Positions 7,798-16,824 of a stretch of 64,000 bases of DNA are shown in pieces. The notes below the pieces were generated by a model. It searched no databases. It saw only the letters and a program-made list of their open reading frames with translations, and was not told the origin of the DNA. Position numbers and translations under genes: made by a program. Source of the DNA: Actinocorallia populi (GTDB taxonomy: Bacteria; Actinomycetota; Actinomycetes; Streptosporangiales; Streptosporangiaceae); contig NZ_PVZV01000002.1 in the NCBI RefSeq assembly GCF_002995495.1, positions 186,001-250,000 of the forward strand, read 5' to 3'. Position 1 is the first letter of the stretch. Every line of letters starts with the position of its first letter.

Positions 7798-9459
7798 ATG
7801 CCGAACGAGACCTCGAGTGACCGGTTGCTGGCACGTCGATACCGGCTTCACACACAGGTCGGCAGGGGCGGGATGGGAACGGTCTGGCAGGCCTTCGACG
7901 AGGTGCTGGGACGGGACGTCGCCGTCAAGGAGGTCATCCTCCCCTACGGGCTCAGCGACGAGGAGCGCGACCTGCAGCACCGCCGCACGTTCCGGGAGGC
8001 GCGCACGGCCGCGCGGCTGGCGCACCCCGGCGTCGTCACCGTCTACGACGTGGTCGAAGAGGACGACCGGCCGTGGATCGTCATGGAGCTCATCAAGTCG
8101 CGCTCCCTCGACCAGGTCATCAAGAAGGACGGGGCGCTGCCGTTCCAGCGCGCGGCGGCCATCGGCGGGCAGATGCTCAGCGCGCTGCACGCCGCGCACG
8201 AGGCAGGCGTGCTGCACCGCGACGTCAAGCCGTCCAACGTGCTGCTCGCCCCCGGCGACAGGGCCGTCCTCACCGACTTCGGCATCGCCACCGCCACCGG
8301 CGACGCCACGCTGACCGCCACGGGCCTCGTCATGGGCTCGCCCGCCTACATCGCGCCCGAGCGGGCGCGGGGCAAGGTCGCCGGGCCCGCCTCCGACCTG
8401 TGGTCGCTGGGCATCACCCTGTACGCGATGGTCGAGGGCCGCTCGCCCTACGACCGGCCCGAGCCGATGGCCTCGCTGATCGCCATCATCACCGACCAGG
8501 TGCCGCACTCGGAGAAGGCCGGGCCGCTGTGGCCCGTCATCCAGGGCCTGCTCGACAAGAACCCCGAGACCCGGCTGACCGCCATGGAGGCGGGCCGGAT
8601 GCTGGACGAGATCGCGCAGAACGGCACCGTCACCCTGCCGGACTCCAGCACCCGCACGCTGCCCGAGTCCCGGGTCGAGGAGGCCTCCGAACTGCCGCAG
8701 ACCGGCCAGGTCGCGCGTCCGGAGAGCGGGGACGGCGGGCTCGACCTGTTCGACGCCCAGCCCACGCAGGCGGGAGGGAACGGCGACCGGGGCGGGCGGG
8801 CCACCGCGCTGGTCGTCGCCGCGATCACGCTGGTGACCGCGCTGGTCGTCGGCGGCCTGATCTGGATGCAGAGCGGCGACGGCGGGGCCGAGGAGAAGAA
8901 GACACCCGATCCCGTGCCGACGAGCCAGAGCACGTCCCAGGGGGCCTCCACGCCCGCGCAGCCGACCTCCTCGACCCCGAGCACGACGCCCTCCGGGCCG
9001 CCGGAGGGATTCCGCGCGTACACGGATCCGAGCGGCTACTCGCTGTTCATCCCGAACGACTTCCCCGCGGAACCCGAGCGCAGCGATCCGGAGAACCACT
9101 ACTTCCGCGCGCCCAACGGCATCACCCTGCAGATCGGGCAGACCGCCAGCCCCGGCGAGAGCGCGCTGGAGGACTGGAAGCAGATGTCGCGGTCATCCGG
9201 CTTCAACGGCTACGAGGAGCTCCGCGTCGAGAAGACCGGGAACCACCCCCCGGTGCCCGACACCGAGGACGGGTCGAAGTCCGCGGACTGGGAGTTCACC
9301 TTCGCAGGCAACAGCGGCGGCAGGATGCACGCCCTGAACCGCGGCTTCGTGATGGGGGGCAAGGGCTACGCGCTCTTCCTCATGGCGCCGGAGAGCGTGT
9401 GGACCGAGACCTGGACGCGGCTGCAGCCGTCGTACGGGAGTTTCCGGGGCGGAAGCTGA
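7798..9459 (+). CDS. Membrane Ser/Thr protein kinase with extracellular domain (kinase 1)
   Basis: 553 aa, PknB-type (Hanks) kinase. The Gly loop VGRGGMGTVW starts at residue 21, the ATP Lys is in VAVKEV (K44), the catalytic loop is HRDVKPSN, the Mg loop DFGIA and the APE region IAPERARG. The kinase domain ends near 275. A low-complexity linker precedes one TM helix (about 337-359), then a Ser/Thr/Pro-rich stalk and an extracellular domain of about 150 aa (SGYSLFIPNDFPAE to the end) with no PASTA repeats. The extracellular part resembles those of kinases 2 and 4, suggesting a shared ligand-binding fold. First of three kinase genes in tandem. The start follows from the -10 box at 7785. Confidence 0.93.
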   Translation: MPNETSSDRLLARRYRLHTQVGRGGMGTVWQAFDEVLGRDVAVKEVILPYGLSDEERDLQHRRTFREARTAARLAHPGVVTVYDVVEEDDRPWIVMELIKSRSLDQVIKKDGALPFQRAAAIGGQMLSALHAAHEAGVLHRDVKPSNVLLAPGDRAVLTDFGIATATGDATLTATGLVMGSPAYIAPERARGKVAGPASDLWSLGITLYAMVEGRSPYDRPEPMASLIAIITDQVPHSEKAGPLWPVIQGLLDKNPETRLTAMEAGRMLDEIAQNGTVTLPDSSTRTLPESRVEEASELPQTGQVARPESGDGGLDLFDAQPTQAGGNGDRGGRATALVVAAITLVTALVVGGLIWMQSGDGGAEEKKTPDPVPTSQSTSQGASTPAQPTSSTPSTTPSGPPEGFRAYTDPSGYSLFIPNDFPAEPERSDPENHYFRAPNGITLQIGQTASPGESALEDWKQMSRSSGFNGYEELRVEKTGNHPPVPDTEDGSKSADWEFTFAGNSGGRMHALNRGFVMGGKGYALFLMAPESVWTETWTRLQPSYGSFRGGS

Positions 9460-9490
9460 TCATCTTTATGGTTCCGTGAAGAACTCTCGA

Positions 9491-9496
9491 TAGGGT
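9491..9496 (+). promoter_or_regulatory. -10 box of leaderless kinase gene
   Basis: TAGGGT ends 6 bases before the ATG at 9503, with no SD. The same arrangement is seen at kinases 1, 4 and 5. Confidence 0.5.
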
Positions 9497-9502
9497 CCGC
9501 GC

Positions 9503-11311
9503 ATGACACAGGGGGAGGAGCGGCTGCTGGGAGGCCGCTACCGGCTGGACAGAATGCTCGGGCGGGGCGGGATGGGGACCGTCTGGCACGCCGTGGACGA
9601 GGTGCTGAGCAGGTCCGTCGCGGTCAAGGAGGTCATCACCCCTCCGGGACTGGACGACGGGGCCCGCGCGGTGATGCACGAGCGCATGCTGCGCGAGGCG
9701 CGCGCCGCGGCGCGGCTGACCCACCCGGGCATCGTCACCGTCCACGACGTGGTCGAGGAGGACGGGGTCCCCTGGATCGTCATGGAGTTCGTGCAGGCGC
9801 GCACCCTGCAGGACGTCGTCGACGCCGAGGGGCCGCTGCCGGTCTCCAGGGTCGCCGAGATCGGCCGGCAGCTGCTGGGGGCGCTGCGGGCCGCGCACGC
9901 GGCAGGGATCCTGCACCGCGACGTCAAGCCGGCGAACGTCATGCTCAGCCAGGACCGCGCCATCCTCACCGACTTCGGCATCGCCCAGATGGAGGGCGAC
10001 GCCTCGCTCACCCAGACGGGCATCGTCATGGGCTCGCCCTCCTACCTGTCGCCGGAGCGGGCGCAGGGCCTGAAGCCGGGCGCGCCCTCGGACCTGTGGG
10101 CGCTGGGCGCGACGCTGTTCACCGCGGTCGAGGGGTTCGCGGCGTTCGAGCGGCCCGAGGTGCTCTCCACGCTGGCGGCGGTGATGATGGAGCCGGTGCC
10201 GCCGATGCAGCGCGGCGGCCCGCTCGTCCCGGTGATCCACGGCCTGCTGGAGAAGGACCCCGACACCCGGCTCAACGCGGCGGCCGCCGCCGAGCTGCTG
10301 CACCGCGTCGACACCGCCCCGCCGCTCACCACCACCGCGCCCGACCGGTCGCGGCACGAGTTCCAGGCCACGGCGGCCCTCGTGGAGGAGCGCCCGCCGG
10401 TGGGCGAGGGGTTCGACTCCCTGTACCGGCCGGGGCACATGCCCGCCCGCCCGTCCCGCCAGGAGGAGCCGGCCCCGCCGACGTTCCACACCGCCTCGGC
10501 CCTCCCGCCCGTCCGGCACGCGCCGCCGCCCCGGCAGCCCGCCTACGAGCCGACCCAGCCGCCGGTCTACGAGCAGCCGCAGCACGTCTACGAACCGGCG
10601 CCCGCGGTGTACGAGCCCACCCCGCAGCCGGTCTCCTACGCCTACGAGCAGGCGCCCCAGCCGGTCCGCGAGCAGCCGCAGCCCGTGTACCACCGGCCCC
10701 CCACGCAACCCTCGCACCAGCCGTCCCGCTCCTCCGACGAGCAGTGGATCCGGGAGATCGACGGGGGCCGCCGCCCCGCCCGCCCCTCCCGGCCCGGCGG
10801 CCGGGGCCTGGGGTTCTCCGCGCTGGTCGGCTCGGTGGTGGGCATCCTGGCGATCGTCGCGATGGTCTTCGTCCTGAAGCCCACGATGATCTTCGGCGAG
10901 TTCAAGAAGGAGTCGGGGGACGGCTTCAGCATCGAGGTGCCCAGGAACTGGGAGAAGCGGACGGACAAGGACTACATCATCTGGAACGACCCTGACACCG
11001 ACGCCTACGTCCACGTCGACTGGAGGGACTGGAGCGCCGAGCACGGCACCGTCAAGGCATCGCTCAAGAGTCTGCGGAACGGTCCCACCTTCGAGAAGGA
11101 GATCGGGCTTCGGGGCGCCCGGCTCGCCGGACAGGAGGGGGCTGAGCTGGAGTACCGGTTCTACAGCCCGACCAAGGAGCTCCGGCACGGCATCAACCGG
11201 CGGGCGAAGGTGGAGGGCAAGGCCTGGGCGGTCCTCGTGGCCTTCCCCGCGGACGAGTGGCCCGAGAGCAAGGACACCGCTCTCAATATTCTCGATTCGT
11301 TCCAGCCGTGA
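9503..11311 (+). CDS. Membrane Ser/Thr protein kinase with Pro/Gln/Tyr-rich linker (kinase 2)
   Basis: 602 aa. The N-terminal Hanks kinase has [35 protein letters not shown] and LSPERAQG. Residues about 290-430 form a Pro/Gln/Tyr-rich linker with repeated YEP and QPV units. One TM helix (about 437-459) leads to an extracellular domain of about 145 aa beginning GDGFSIEVPRNWEKR, similar in style to the ends of kinases 1 and 4. It lies 43 bp after kinase 1 but has its own -10 box. A TnpB element remnant begins just past its stop codon. Confidence 0.93.
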   Translation: MTQGEERLLGGRYRLDRMLGRGGMGTVWHAVDEVLSRSVAVKEVITPPGLDDGARAVMHERMLREARAAARLTHPGIVTVHDVVEEDGVPWIVMEFVQARTLQDVVDAEGPLPVSRVAEIGRQLLGALRAAHAAGILHRDVKPANVMLSQDRAILTDFGIAQMEGDASLTQTGIVMGSPSYLSPERAQGLKPGAPSDLWALGATLFTAVEGFAAFERPEVLSTLAAVMMEPVPPMQRGGPLVPVIHGLLEKDPDTRLNAAAAAELLHRVDTAPPLTTTAPDRSRHEFQATAALVEERPPVGEGFDSLYRPGHMPARPSRQEEPAPPTFHTASALPPVRHAPPPRQPAYEPTQPPVYEQPQHVYEPAPAVYEPTPQPVSYAYEQAPQPVREQPQPVYHRPPTQPSHQPSRSSDEQWIREIDGGRRPARPSRPGGRGLGFSALVGSVVGILAIVAMVFVLKPTMIFGEFKKESGDGFSIEVPRNWEKRTDKDYIIWNDPDTDAYVHVDWRDWSAEHGTVKASLKSLRNGPTFEKEIGLRGARLAGQEGAELEYRFYSPTKELRHGINRRAKVEGKAWAVLVAFPADEWPESKDTALNILDSFQP

Positions 11312-11325
11312 GATGCTGTCAGCTT

Positions 11326-11378
11326 CTCGGCCCTGTAGGGCCGAGCTTGCAGCTCTTCGCCACATCTGGCGGGTGTGG
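11326..11378 (-). ncRNA. Possible right end / guide-RNA scaffold remnant of a TnpB element
   Basis: Downstream of the tnpB stop there are two hairpins: CCACA / TGTGG arms (11360-11378) and the 20-nt CTCGGCCCTGTAGGGCCGAG (11326-11345). In IS200/IS605 and IS607 elements the right end, with such stem-loops, encodes the omegaRNA/reRNA scaffold, and the guide comes from the adjacent flank. That flank here would be the 3' end of kinase 2. The ncRNA call is inferred from position and structure only. Confidence 0.3.
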
Positions 11379-11405
11379 TTCAGGCCGCGTCGTCGGCAGC
11401 GTGAC

Positions 11406-12306
11406 TCACTGCCCAGGCCGCTTCACCGCGTTGGCGAGGTTGCAGCCTGCGTTCACGTCGGCGTGCTCAGCGAAGCCGCACGACGTGCAATGGAAGGTGG
11501 ACTGGTCAGGCCGGTTGCTCCGGCTGATGTGGTGGCAGCGGCTGCACTCCTGCGAGGTGTGGCGGGGATCCACGAACACCACCGCCACTCCCGCCAGGGC
11601 CGCCTTGTAGGAGACGAACGCGCCCAGTTGCGCGAACGACCAGGAGTGCAGCGTGACCCGCTGGGGCTTACGGAGCCGTACCCTGTCGCGGATGCCGCCC
11701 AGGTCTTCCAGGGCGATACCGCGGCAGGTGCGTTGAGCCTCGGTCACCAACTGCTTGGCGATGCGATGATTGGTGTCGGCCGCGAACCGCGCCTCCCGGC
11801 CCGACAGCTTGCGCAGGAGCCGTTTGGCGGACTTGGTGCCCTTCTTCTGCAACTTGGCGCGTAGCCGACGATGGCGGTGGCGGACCTGGTTGAGGTGCTT
11901 GCCCGCATACCGGTCGCCGTCGCTGGTGGTGGCGATGTTCACGATGCCCAGATCCACACCCAGGAAGCCGACCGGGTCACCCGGCTCGGGCTCGGGGACG
12001 TCGCAGACCGCGTACAGATACCAGTTCCCGCCCGTGGTTCCCGGCTTTCAGGTTCGCTTTCAAGGTGGCGTAGGCACCGGCGGTCTTGCGCACGGCGTGC
12101 AGGGCGGGCTGGGCGGACAGGCCCATCGCCTTCACCTCTGCGTACACCAGCTGCTGGAGTGCCCGTCCGCCCTTGACGTCGGTGTCGAACGCACGCCGGG
12201 AGGCGTGGTTGGCGGCCCGGTTGCAGGTGTGCAGCGTCTCCCGCAGAGCCGCCTGAGCGGTCTCGTCCGGGAGTAGTTTCACCTGCACCACGAGCTTCAC
12301 GCGCAC
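11406..12306 (-). pseudogene. tnpB: TnpB (IS200/IS605- or IS607-type) remnant with internal deletion and frameshift
   Basis: The N-terminal frame (12306 down to about 12040) reads MRVKLVVQVKLLPDE...LHTCNRAANHAS, the usual TnpB start, and ends in LKAGN. The C-terminal frame, shifted, resumes with NWYLYAVCDVPEPEPGDPV and continues through GVDLGIVNIA (RuvC-I Asp), IALEDLGGI (RuvC-II Glu), the zinc ribbon CSRC / CTSCG and HADVNAG (RuvC-III Asp) to the stop. Complete homologues have roughly 80 extra residues between the two parts. So a central deletion plus frameshift near 12022-12042 has destroyed the gene, although every nuclease residue survives in the separate pieces. No tnpA or serine resolvase is present. 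It separates kinase 2 from kinase 3. Confidence 0.85.
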
Positions 12307-12623
12307 AACGTAGCGTTTCCTTTACGGCACTGAGAGTTGTTTCCTGTATCTCGACATGCGCAAAGGGGGCGAAGCTTCGTCTACGACCTGCATGTTCGTT
12401 GTGTCTTGGATGGCAGGAACGCCCTGGCTGACCGATGCGCGGCGCTCGACCCCGCCCCGTGGGGGCAATTCCTCCCGGCCGTGAACGGCCGGGATTTCTT
12501 GCTACGGTAAGTCCCGTTGAACTTTGGGGGAGGCTGAGGCGTCCCATGTAAGGCCAGCGGGGTCGCGGCCGGTGAGGCCGTGACCGCGAGGAGTTCTCCA
12601 CAGTTCAGGGGAGAAACCGGATT
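12307..12623. other. Gene-free stretch between tnpB remnant and kinase 3, with hairpin
   Basis: A 9-bp hairpin CCCGGCCGTGAACGGCCGGG lies at 12474-12493, set in the context CCTCCC...GGGATTTCTTGC, which resembles IS200/IS605 terminal stem-loops. It may mark an element end or a remnant of a second copy. It is on the far side of tnpB from the other hairpins. The bases between 12500 and 12610 precede kinase 3 and presumably hold its promoter; I see no clear -35/-10 pair. Confidence 0.35.
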
Positions 12624-13934
12624 ATGGGACAGGAGTCGGCGGGGCGTCTGCTCGGTGGCCGCTACCGGCTGAGCGCCGAGATCGGCCGGGGCGGGATGGG
12701 CGCGGTGTGGCGCGCCCACGACACGATGCTCGGCCGCGAGGTCGCGATCAAGGAAGTGACGTTCGGGCCCGGCCTGAGCGGCCGCGAGAAGGACGTCCTC
12801 AAGGAGCGCACCCTGCGCGAGGCGCGGGCCTCCGCCCGGCTCAACCACCCCAACGTGGTGACCGTCCACGACGTGGTGGAGGAGGAGGGCCGGCCGTGGA
12901 TCGTCATGGAGCTGGTCAAGGCCCGCTCCATGCAGCAGATCCTCGACGACGAGCGGACGATCCAGCCGTGGCGCGCCGCCGACATCGGGCGCCAGGTGCT
13001 GGACGCGCTGCGCGCCGCGCACTCCCAGGGCATCCTGCACCGCGACGTCAAGCCCAGCAACATCCTCATCACCGGCGACCAGCCGGCCCGGGTGGTGCTC
13101 ACCGACTTCGGCATCGCCCAGATGGAGGGCGACGTCACCCTGACCCAGACCGGCCTGGTCATGGGCTCGCCCGCCTACATCCCGCCGGAGCGGGTGCAGG
13201 GCGAGAAGGCGACGGCCGCCTCGGACCTGTGGTCGCTGGGCGCGACGCTCTTCGCCGCGGTCGAGGGGTACGCCCCCTACGAGCGGCAGGACGCGATGGC
13301 GGCGCTGTCGGCCGCGCTGTCGGAGCCGGTGCCCCGGCCGCGCAACGCCGGGCAGCTCACCCGGGTGCTGGAGGGGCTGCTGTCGCGTGAGCCCGCCACC
13401 CGGATGACGGGCGAGCAGGCGATGCCGCTGCTGGCGGACGTGGCGTCCTCCCGGCCGAACCCGGTCCTGGCCGCGGCCACCCAGTTCGACGAGACGGTGC
13501 TGGACCGGCCGCGCGAGGACCCGCGCGCGGACCCCCTGGAGACCGTCCTGGACCCGGGGCAGCTCGGCCAGATGTCCCGGCAGATCCCGCGGCAGCGCCC
13601 GGCCGCGGGGCAGCCGTCCACACCGTCGACGCCGTCCAGGCCGTTCACGCCGTCGACACCGTCCACGCCGCCGGTCGCCCCGCCGCCGCCGACGGTGGAC
13701 CCGGAGGCCAGGACGCTGCTGGAGCCGGGCGCCTGGCAGGCGGCCGTGGACCAGCACCGGCAGGCGCAGCCGCCGCCCTACCCGTACGACTACGGGCAGG
13801 CCTCCTACCAGCGGCCCGGCCCGGTCCAGGGCGGCGCGGCGGCGGCCGGGGGCGGCCGCACGAAGGCGATCACCGTGCTGTCGGTGGTGATCGCCCTGGT
13901 CGCGCTGGTGCTGCTGGTGTTCCTGGTGAACTGA
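12624..13934 (+). CDS. Membrane Ser/Thr protein kinase without extracellular domain (kinase 3)
   Basis: 436 aa. Hanks kinase domain with [37 protein letters not shown] and IPPERVQG (Pro replaces the usual Ala of APE). A Thr/Pro/Ser-rich linker (about 290-400) with TPSTPS repeats leads to a single C-terminal TM helix (about 416-435) that ends the protein, so it has no sensor outside the cell. It has an SD-like GGGGAGA about ten bases before the ATG, unlike the other four kinases. Third of the tandem set at 7.8-13.9 kb. Confidence 0.92.
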   Translation: MGQESAGRLLGGRYRLSAEIGRGGMGAVWRAHDTMLGREVAIKEVTFGPGLSGREKDVLKERTLREARASARLNHPNVVTVHDVVEEEGRPWIVMELVKARSMQQILDDERTIQPWRAADIGRQVLDALRAAHSQGILHRDVKPSNILITGDQPARVVLTDFGIAQMEGDVTLTQTGLVMGSPAYIPPERVQGEKATAASDLWSLGATLFAAVEGYAPYERQDAMAALSAALSEPVPRPRNAGQLTRVLEGLLSREPATRMTGEQAMPLLADVASSRPNPVLAAATQFDETVLDRPREDPRADPLETVLDPGQLGQMSRQIPRQRPAAGQPSTPSTPSRPFTPSTPSTPPVAPPPPTVDPEARTLLEPGAWQAAVDQHRQAQPPPYPYDYGQASYQRPGPVQGGAAAAGGGRTKAITVLSVVIALVALVLLVFLVN

Positions 13935-14071
13935 GCGCCCTGCGGCGCGGCCCGCCGGACGGAACGGCCAATCATGGTCATTTCCTTACTGAGTGGTGCA
14001 TTTGAGACCTCCCTTTGGCCCTGTTCCCCCCGTGCATGGGGGAGGATTGCGGTGAGCACAGGAGGTGTCCC

Positions 14072-14674
14072 TTGACCGGCGACGTACGGATCACCGTCAC
14101 GCGCACTCTGAGCAAGGAGCAGCAGGCGCGGCGGGCACGGCTGGTCCAGGCCGCCCGGGACCTCGCGAGCGCGGGCGGCTACTCCGCGGTGACCATGCAC
14201 GACGTCGCCGACAGGGCGGGAGTGGCGCGGGCGACGGTGTACCGCTACTTCTCGTCCAAGGACCACCTGCTCACCGAGGTCGCCGCCGATTGGGCGCAGC
14301 TGATCGCCGACGTGACGGTGCCGGGCGCGGACCCGGCCGAGCGGCTGAGCGTGCTGCTGGAGGCGCTGGTCGACCTGGCCGCCGCCGACCTCCCGCTCAC
14401 CTCGGCCATCGTCCAGGCGGCCACCTCCCAGGACGCCGGGGTGGACGAGGCGCGCAACGAGCTGTTCCGCTACGTCCGCGACCGGTTCAGCGGGGCCATC
14501 GACCCCGACGGGACGCTCGGCTCGGTGGCCGGTGTCGGCCTCGAGGACATCGAGGCCGTCGTGGGGCAGCTGGTGCTGTCCGCTCTGATCAGCCTGACGT
14601 CGCTGGCCCTGCCGAGGGACGAGGTCCGTGCCATGGTGCGTACCGCGTCGCGCCTTCTCGTGGGTCCGCGGTGA
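14072..14674 (+). CDS. TetR/AcrR-family transcriptional regulator
   Basis: 200 aa. The DNA-binding domain is clear: TMHDVADRAGVARATVYRYFSSKDHLL (residues about 39-65). The ligand-binding C-terminal half is all helical and not assignable to a known ligand. The TTG at 14072 is chosen because AGGAGG lies about seven bases upstream; the upstream part of the open frame has no RBS. It is followed on the same strand by a PucR-type regulator. A CCCCC...GGGGG dyad (about 14027-14043) just upstream could be part of its own control region. Confidence 0.9.
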   Translation: MTGDVRITVTRTLSKEQQARRARLVQAARDLASAGGYSAVTMHDVADRAGVARATVYRYFSSKDHLLTEVAADWAQLIADVTVPGADPAERLSVLLEALVDLAAADLPLTSAIVQAATSQDAGVDEARNELFRYVRDRFSGAIDPDGTLGSVAGVGLEDIEAVVGQLVLSALISLTSLALPRDEVRAMVRTASRLLVGPR

Positions 14675-14734
14675 TTTCTTATCACATCCGTAACAACTGG
14701 TCCGGTGCTTTTGTCGGCGTACTAGCTGCATCCT

Positions 14735-14765
14735 GGTGAACGTGCCGGTAACTTGCGAGTTCACC
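14735..14765. promoter_or_regulatory. Inverted repeat upstream of the PucR-type gene
   Basis: GGTGAAC (14735-14741) and GTTCACC (14759-14765) form a perfect 7-bp inverted repeat separated by 17 bases. It ends 28 bp before the start codon at 14794. It could be an operator for the adjacent TetR protein or for the gene product itself. Confidence 0.4.
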
Positions 14766-14793
14766 GCACCACACCGATCCAGGGAGGCCAGCC

Positions 14794-16005
14794 ATGCCCA
14801 TCGCCTTGGACGGATCCTCGGCACGGGCCTTCCCCCAGCTGCCCGGTGAGTGGGCGGGCTTCTTCGAGTCCTTCCTCACCAGCGTCGCCGGCGAGATGAT
14901 CACCGAGATCCGGGCGAAGGTCCCCGAGTACTCCCGGCTGGACCCCGCCTACAACGACAACCTGAACGCCGCGGTCGAGGGGGCGCTCCAGCACTTCGTC
15001 GAGCTGGTCGCCGACCCCGACGCGTCGCTGGACAAGCTCACCGAGGTCTACCGGTTCATCGGCTGGGGCGAGGCCCGCGAGGGCCGCGGCCTGGACAACC
15101 TGCAGATCGCGATGCGGCTGGGGGCGCGGGTCGCGCTCCGCCGCATCACCGCCGAGTCCGAGCGCTACGACCTGCCGCGCTCGGCGCTGGGCGAGATGGC
15201 CGAGGCCATCCTGCTCTTCCTGGACGAGCTGGCCGCCGCCGCGGCGGCCGGGTACCACGCGGCCAGCGAGCAGGTCGCCGGCGAGCAGAGCAGGCGCCGC
15301 CGCCGGCTGCTGGACCTGCTGCTGGCCGAGCCGCCCGCCGCCCCCGCGGCGATCGCCGAGGCGGCGCGCAGTGCCGAGTGGCGCGTCCCGCGCTCGGTGG
15401 CGGCCGTGGCGCTGCGCGAGCGGCAGGCCGGGGAGTTCCTGCAGCCCGCGCTGCCCCCGGACGTCCTGATGGACCTCAACCGCCACGAGCCCTGCCTGAT
15501 CGTGCCGGACCCCGACGGGCCGGGCCGCAGGCAGATGCTGGAGAGCGCGCTGCAGGACTGGAGCGCCGCGATCGGCCCGACGGTCGAGGCGGGCGAGCTG
15601 GGCAGGTCGCTGCGCTGGGCCAGGGAGGTGCTGGTGCTGGCGGAGCGGGGCGTGGTGCCCGACGACGGGCTGATCCGCTGCGTGGACCACATGCCGAGCC
15701 TGGTGGTCTTCCAGGACGAGGAGCTGGTCTGGACGGTGGCCAGGACGCGGCTGGCGCCGCTGCTGGGCATCCGCGCCCGGCACCGCGACCGGCTGGCGCG
15801 CACCCTGCTGGCCTGCCTGCAGAGCGGCTTCAACGCCACCGAGGTCGCCAACCGGCTGCACGTGCACCCGCAGACCGTCCGGTACCGGCTGCACCAGCTG
15901 GAGGAGCTGTTCGGCGAGCAGCTCTACGACCCCGAGGCCCGGATGGCGTTCGAGATGTCGTTGCGGGTGTGGCTGACGCTGGTCGCCGAGGGCCGCGAGG
16001 TCTGA
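14794..16005 (+). CDS. PucR-type helix-turn-helix transcriptional regulator
   Basis: 403 aa. The C-terminal end carries the PucR-type HTH (LLACLQSGFNATEVANRLHVHPQTVRYRLHQLEELFG, residues about 337-371), preceded by a GGDEF-like degenerate domain typical of CdaR/PucR proteins. The N-terminal half is helical (RsbT/RsbRD-like, with FIGWGEAREGRGLDNLQIAMRLGARVALRR). Members regulate diverse catabolic and developmental genes in actinomycetes; targets are unknown here. The ATG has AGGGAGG six bases upstream. It is convergent with the aldolase gene, with 3 bp between the stops. Confidence 0.88.
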   Translation: MPIALDGSSARAFPQLPGEWAGFFESFLTSVAGEMITEIRAKVPEYSRLDPAYNDNLNAAVEGALQHFVELVADPDASLDKLTEVYRFIGWGEAREGRGLDNLQIAMRLGARVALRRITAESERYDLPRSALGEMAEAILLFLDELAAAAAAGYHAASEQVAGEQSRRRRRLLDLLLAEPPAAPAAIAEAARSAEWRVPRSVAAVALRERQAGEFLQPALPPDVLMDLNRHEPCLIVPDPDGPGRRQMLESALQDWSAAIGPTVEAGELGRSLRWAREVLVLAERGVVPDDGLIRCVDHMPSLVVFQDEELVWTVARTRLAPLLGIRARHRDRLARTLLACLQSGFNATEVANRLHVHPQTVRYRLHQLEELFGEQLYDPEARMAFEMSLRVWLTLVAEGREV

Positions 16006-16008
16006 GCC

Positions 16009-16824
16009 TCAGCCGGACACCACCCGCAGCAGGTGGGCGACGGTGGCGGCCATGGCGTCGCGGGCGGGCGCCAGGTAGGCGCGCGGGTCGACCCGGGACG
16101 GCAGGTGCTCGGCGACCGCGCCGGTGAACGCCTTGTTCAGCGCGGTACCGATGTTGATCTTGACCATGCCGGCGGCCACCGCGCGGCGCAGCTCGCCGTC
16201 CGGGACGCCGGAGGAGCCGTGCAGGACGAGGGGGACGGGCAGCGCGTCGCGCAGCCGCCGGATGAGGTCGTGGTCGAGCTCGGCGGTGCGCTCGGTCATG
16301 GCGTGGGAGCTGCCCACGGCCACGGCCAGGGCGTCCACGGCGGTCTCCGCGGTGAAGCGGGCGGCCTCGCCCGGGTCGGTGCGGACGCCGGGGGCGTGCG
16401 CACCGTCCTTGCCGCCGATCTCGCCGAGCTCGGCCTCCAGCCACAGCCCCTGGGAACGCGCCCAGGCGGCGGCCTCGGCGGTGCGCCTGACGTTCTCGGC
16501 GTAGTCGTGGCGGGAGCCGTCGTACATGACCGACCCGAAGCCGTGGTCGGCCGCCTGGCGGAGCAGCGCCTCGTCCGTCACGTGGTCCAGGTGCAGGGCG
16601 ACGCGGGCCGAGGAGGACTCCGCGAGGGCGCGGGTGGCGGCGGCGATGGGGGCCAGGCGGCCGTGGTGGAACCGGACGGCGTTCTCGCTGATCTGGCAGA
16701 TGACGGGGCGGCCCGTCTCCTCCGCGCCCGCGATGATCGCCTCGGCGTGCTCCAGCGTGATCACGTTGAACGCGGCGATCCCGGTGCCGGGGGAGACGAT
16801 CTCGGCGGTCTTCACCAGGGGCAT
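16009..16824 (-). CDS. Class II ketose-bisphosphate aldolase (tagatose/fructose type)
   Basis: 271 aa. Zinc-dependent class II aldolase of the GatY/KbaY/Fba group. Visible are HLDHVTD (catalytic Asp region and zinc His), EAELGEIGGKDG, GSSHAM, LHGSSGV (zinc His and phosphate loop) and KINIGT. It cleaves tagatose- or fructose-1,6-bisphosphate to DHAP and glyceraldehyde-3-phosphate. It is the last gene of a four-gene operon with PfkB kinase, NagA and AgaS, which favours tagatose-1,6-bisphosphate as substrate. The ATG at 16824 has GGAAG upstream and overlaps the kinase 3' end by 13 nt. The longer open frame to 17052 is antisense-like, arginine-rich and has no RBS. Confidence 0.9.
   Translation of the reverse strand: MPLVKTAEIVSPGTGIAAFNVITLEHAEAIIAGAEETGRPVICQISENAVRFHHGRLAPIAAATRALAESSSARVALHLDHVTDEALLRQAADHGFGSVMYDGSRHDYAENVRRTAEAAAWARSQGLWLEAELGEIGGKDGAHAPGVRTDPGEAARFTAETAVDALAVAVGSSHAMTERTAELDHDLIRRLRDALPVPLVLHGSSGVPDGELRRAVAAGMVKINIGTALNKAFTGAVAEHLPSRVDPRAYLAPARDAMAATVAHLLRVVSG

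Noticed and set aside
12381-13757. 458-codon minus-strand frame opposite kinase 3
   Set aside because: The plus strand encodes an intact kinase; the minus translation is His/Gly/Arg-rich antisense sequence. Similar shadows oppose most kinases and the thr genes.
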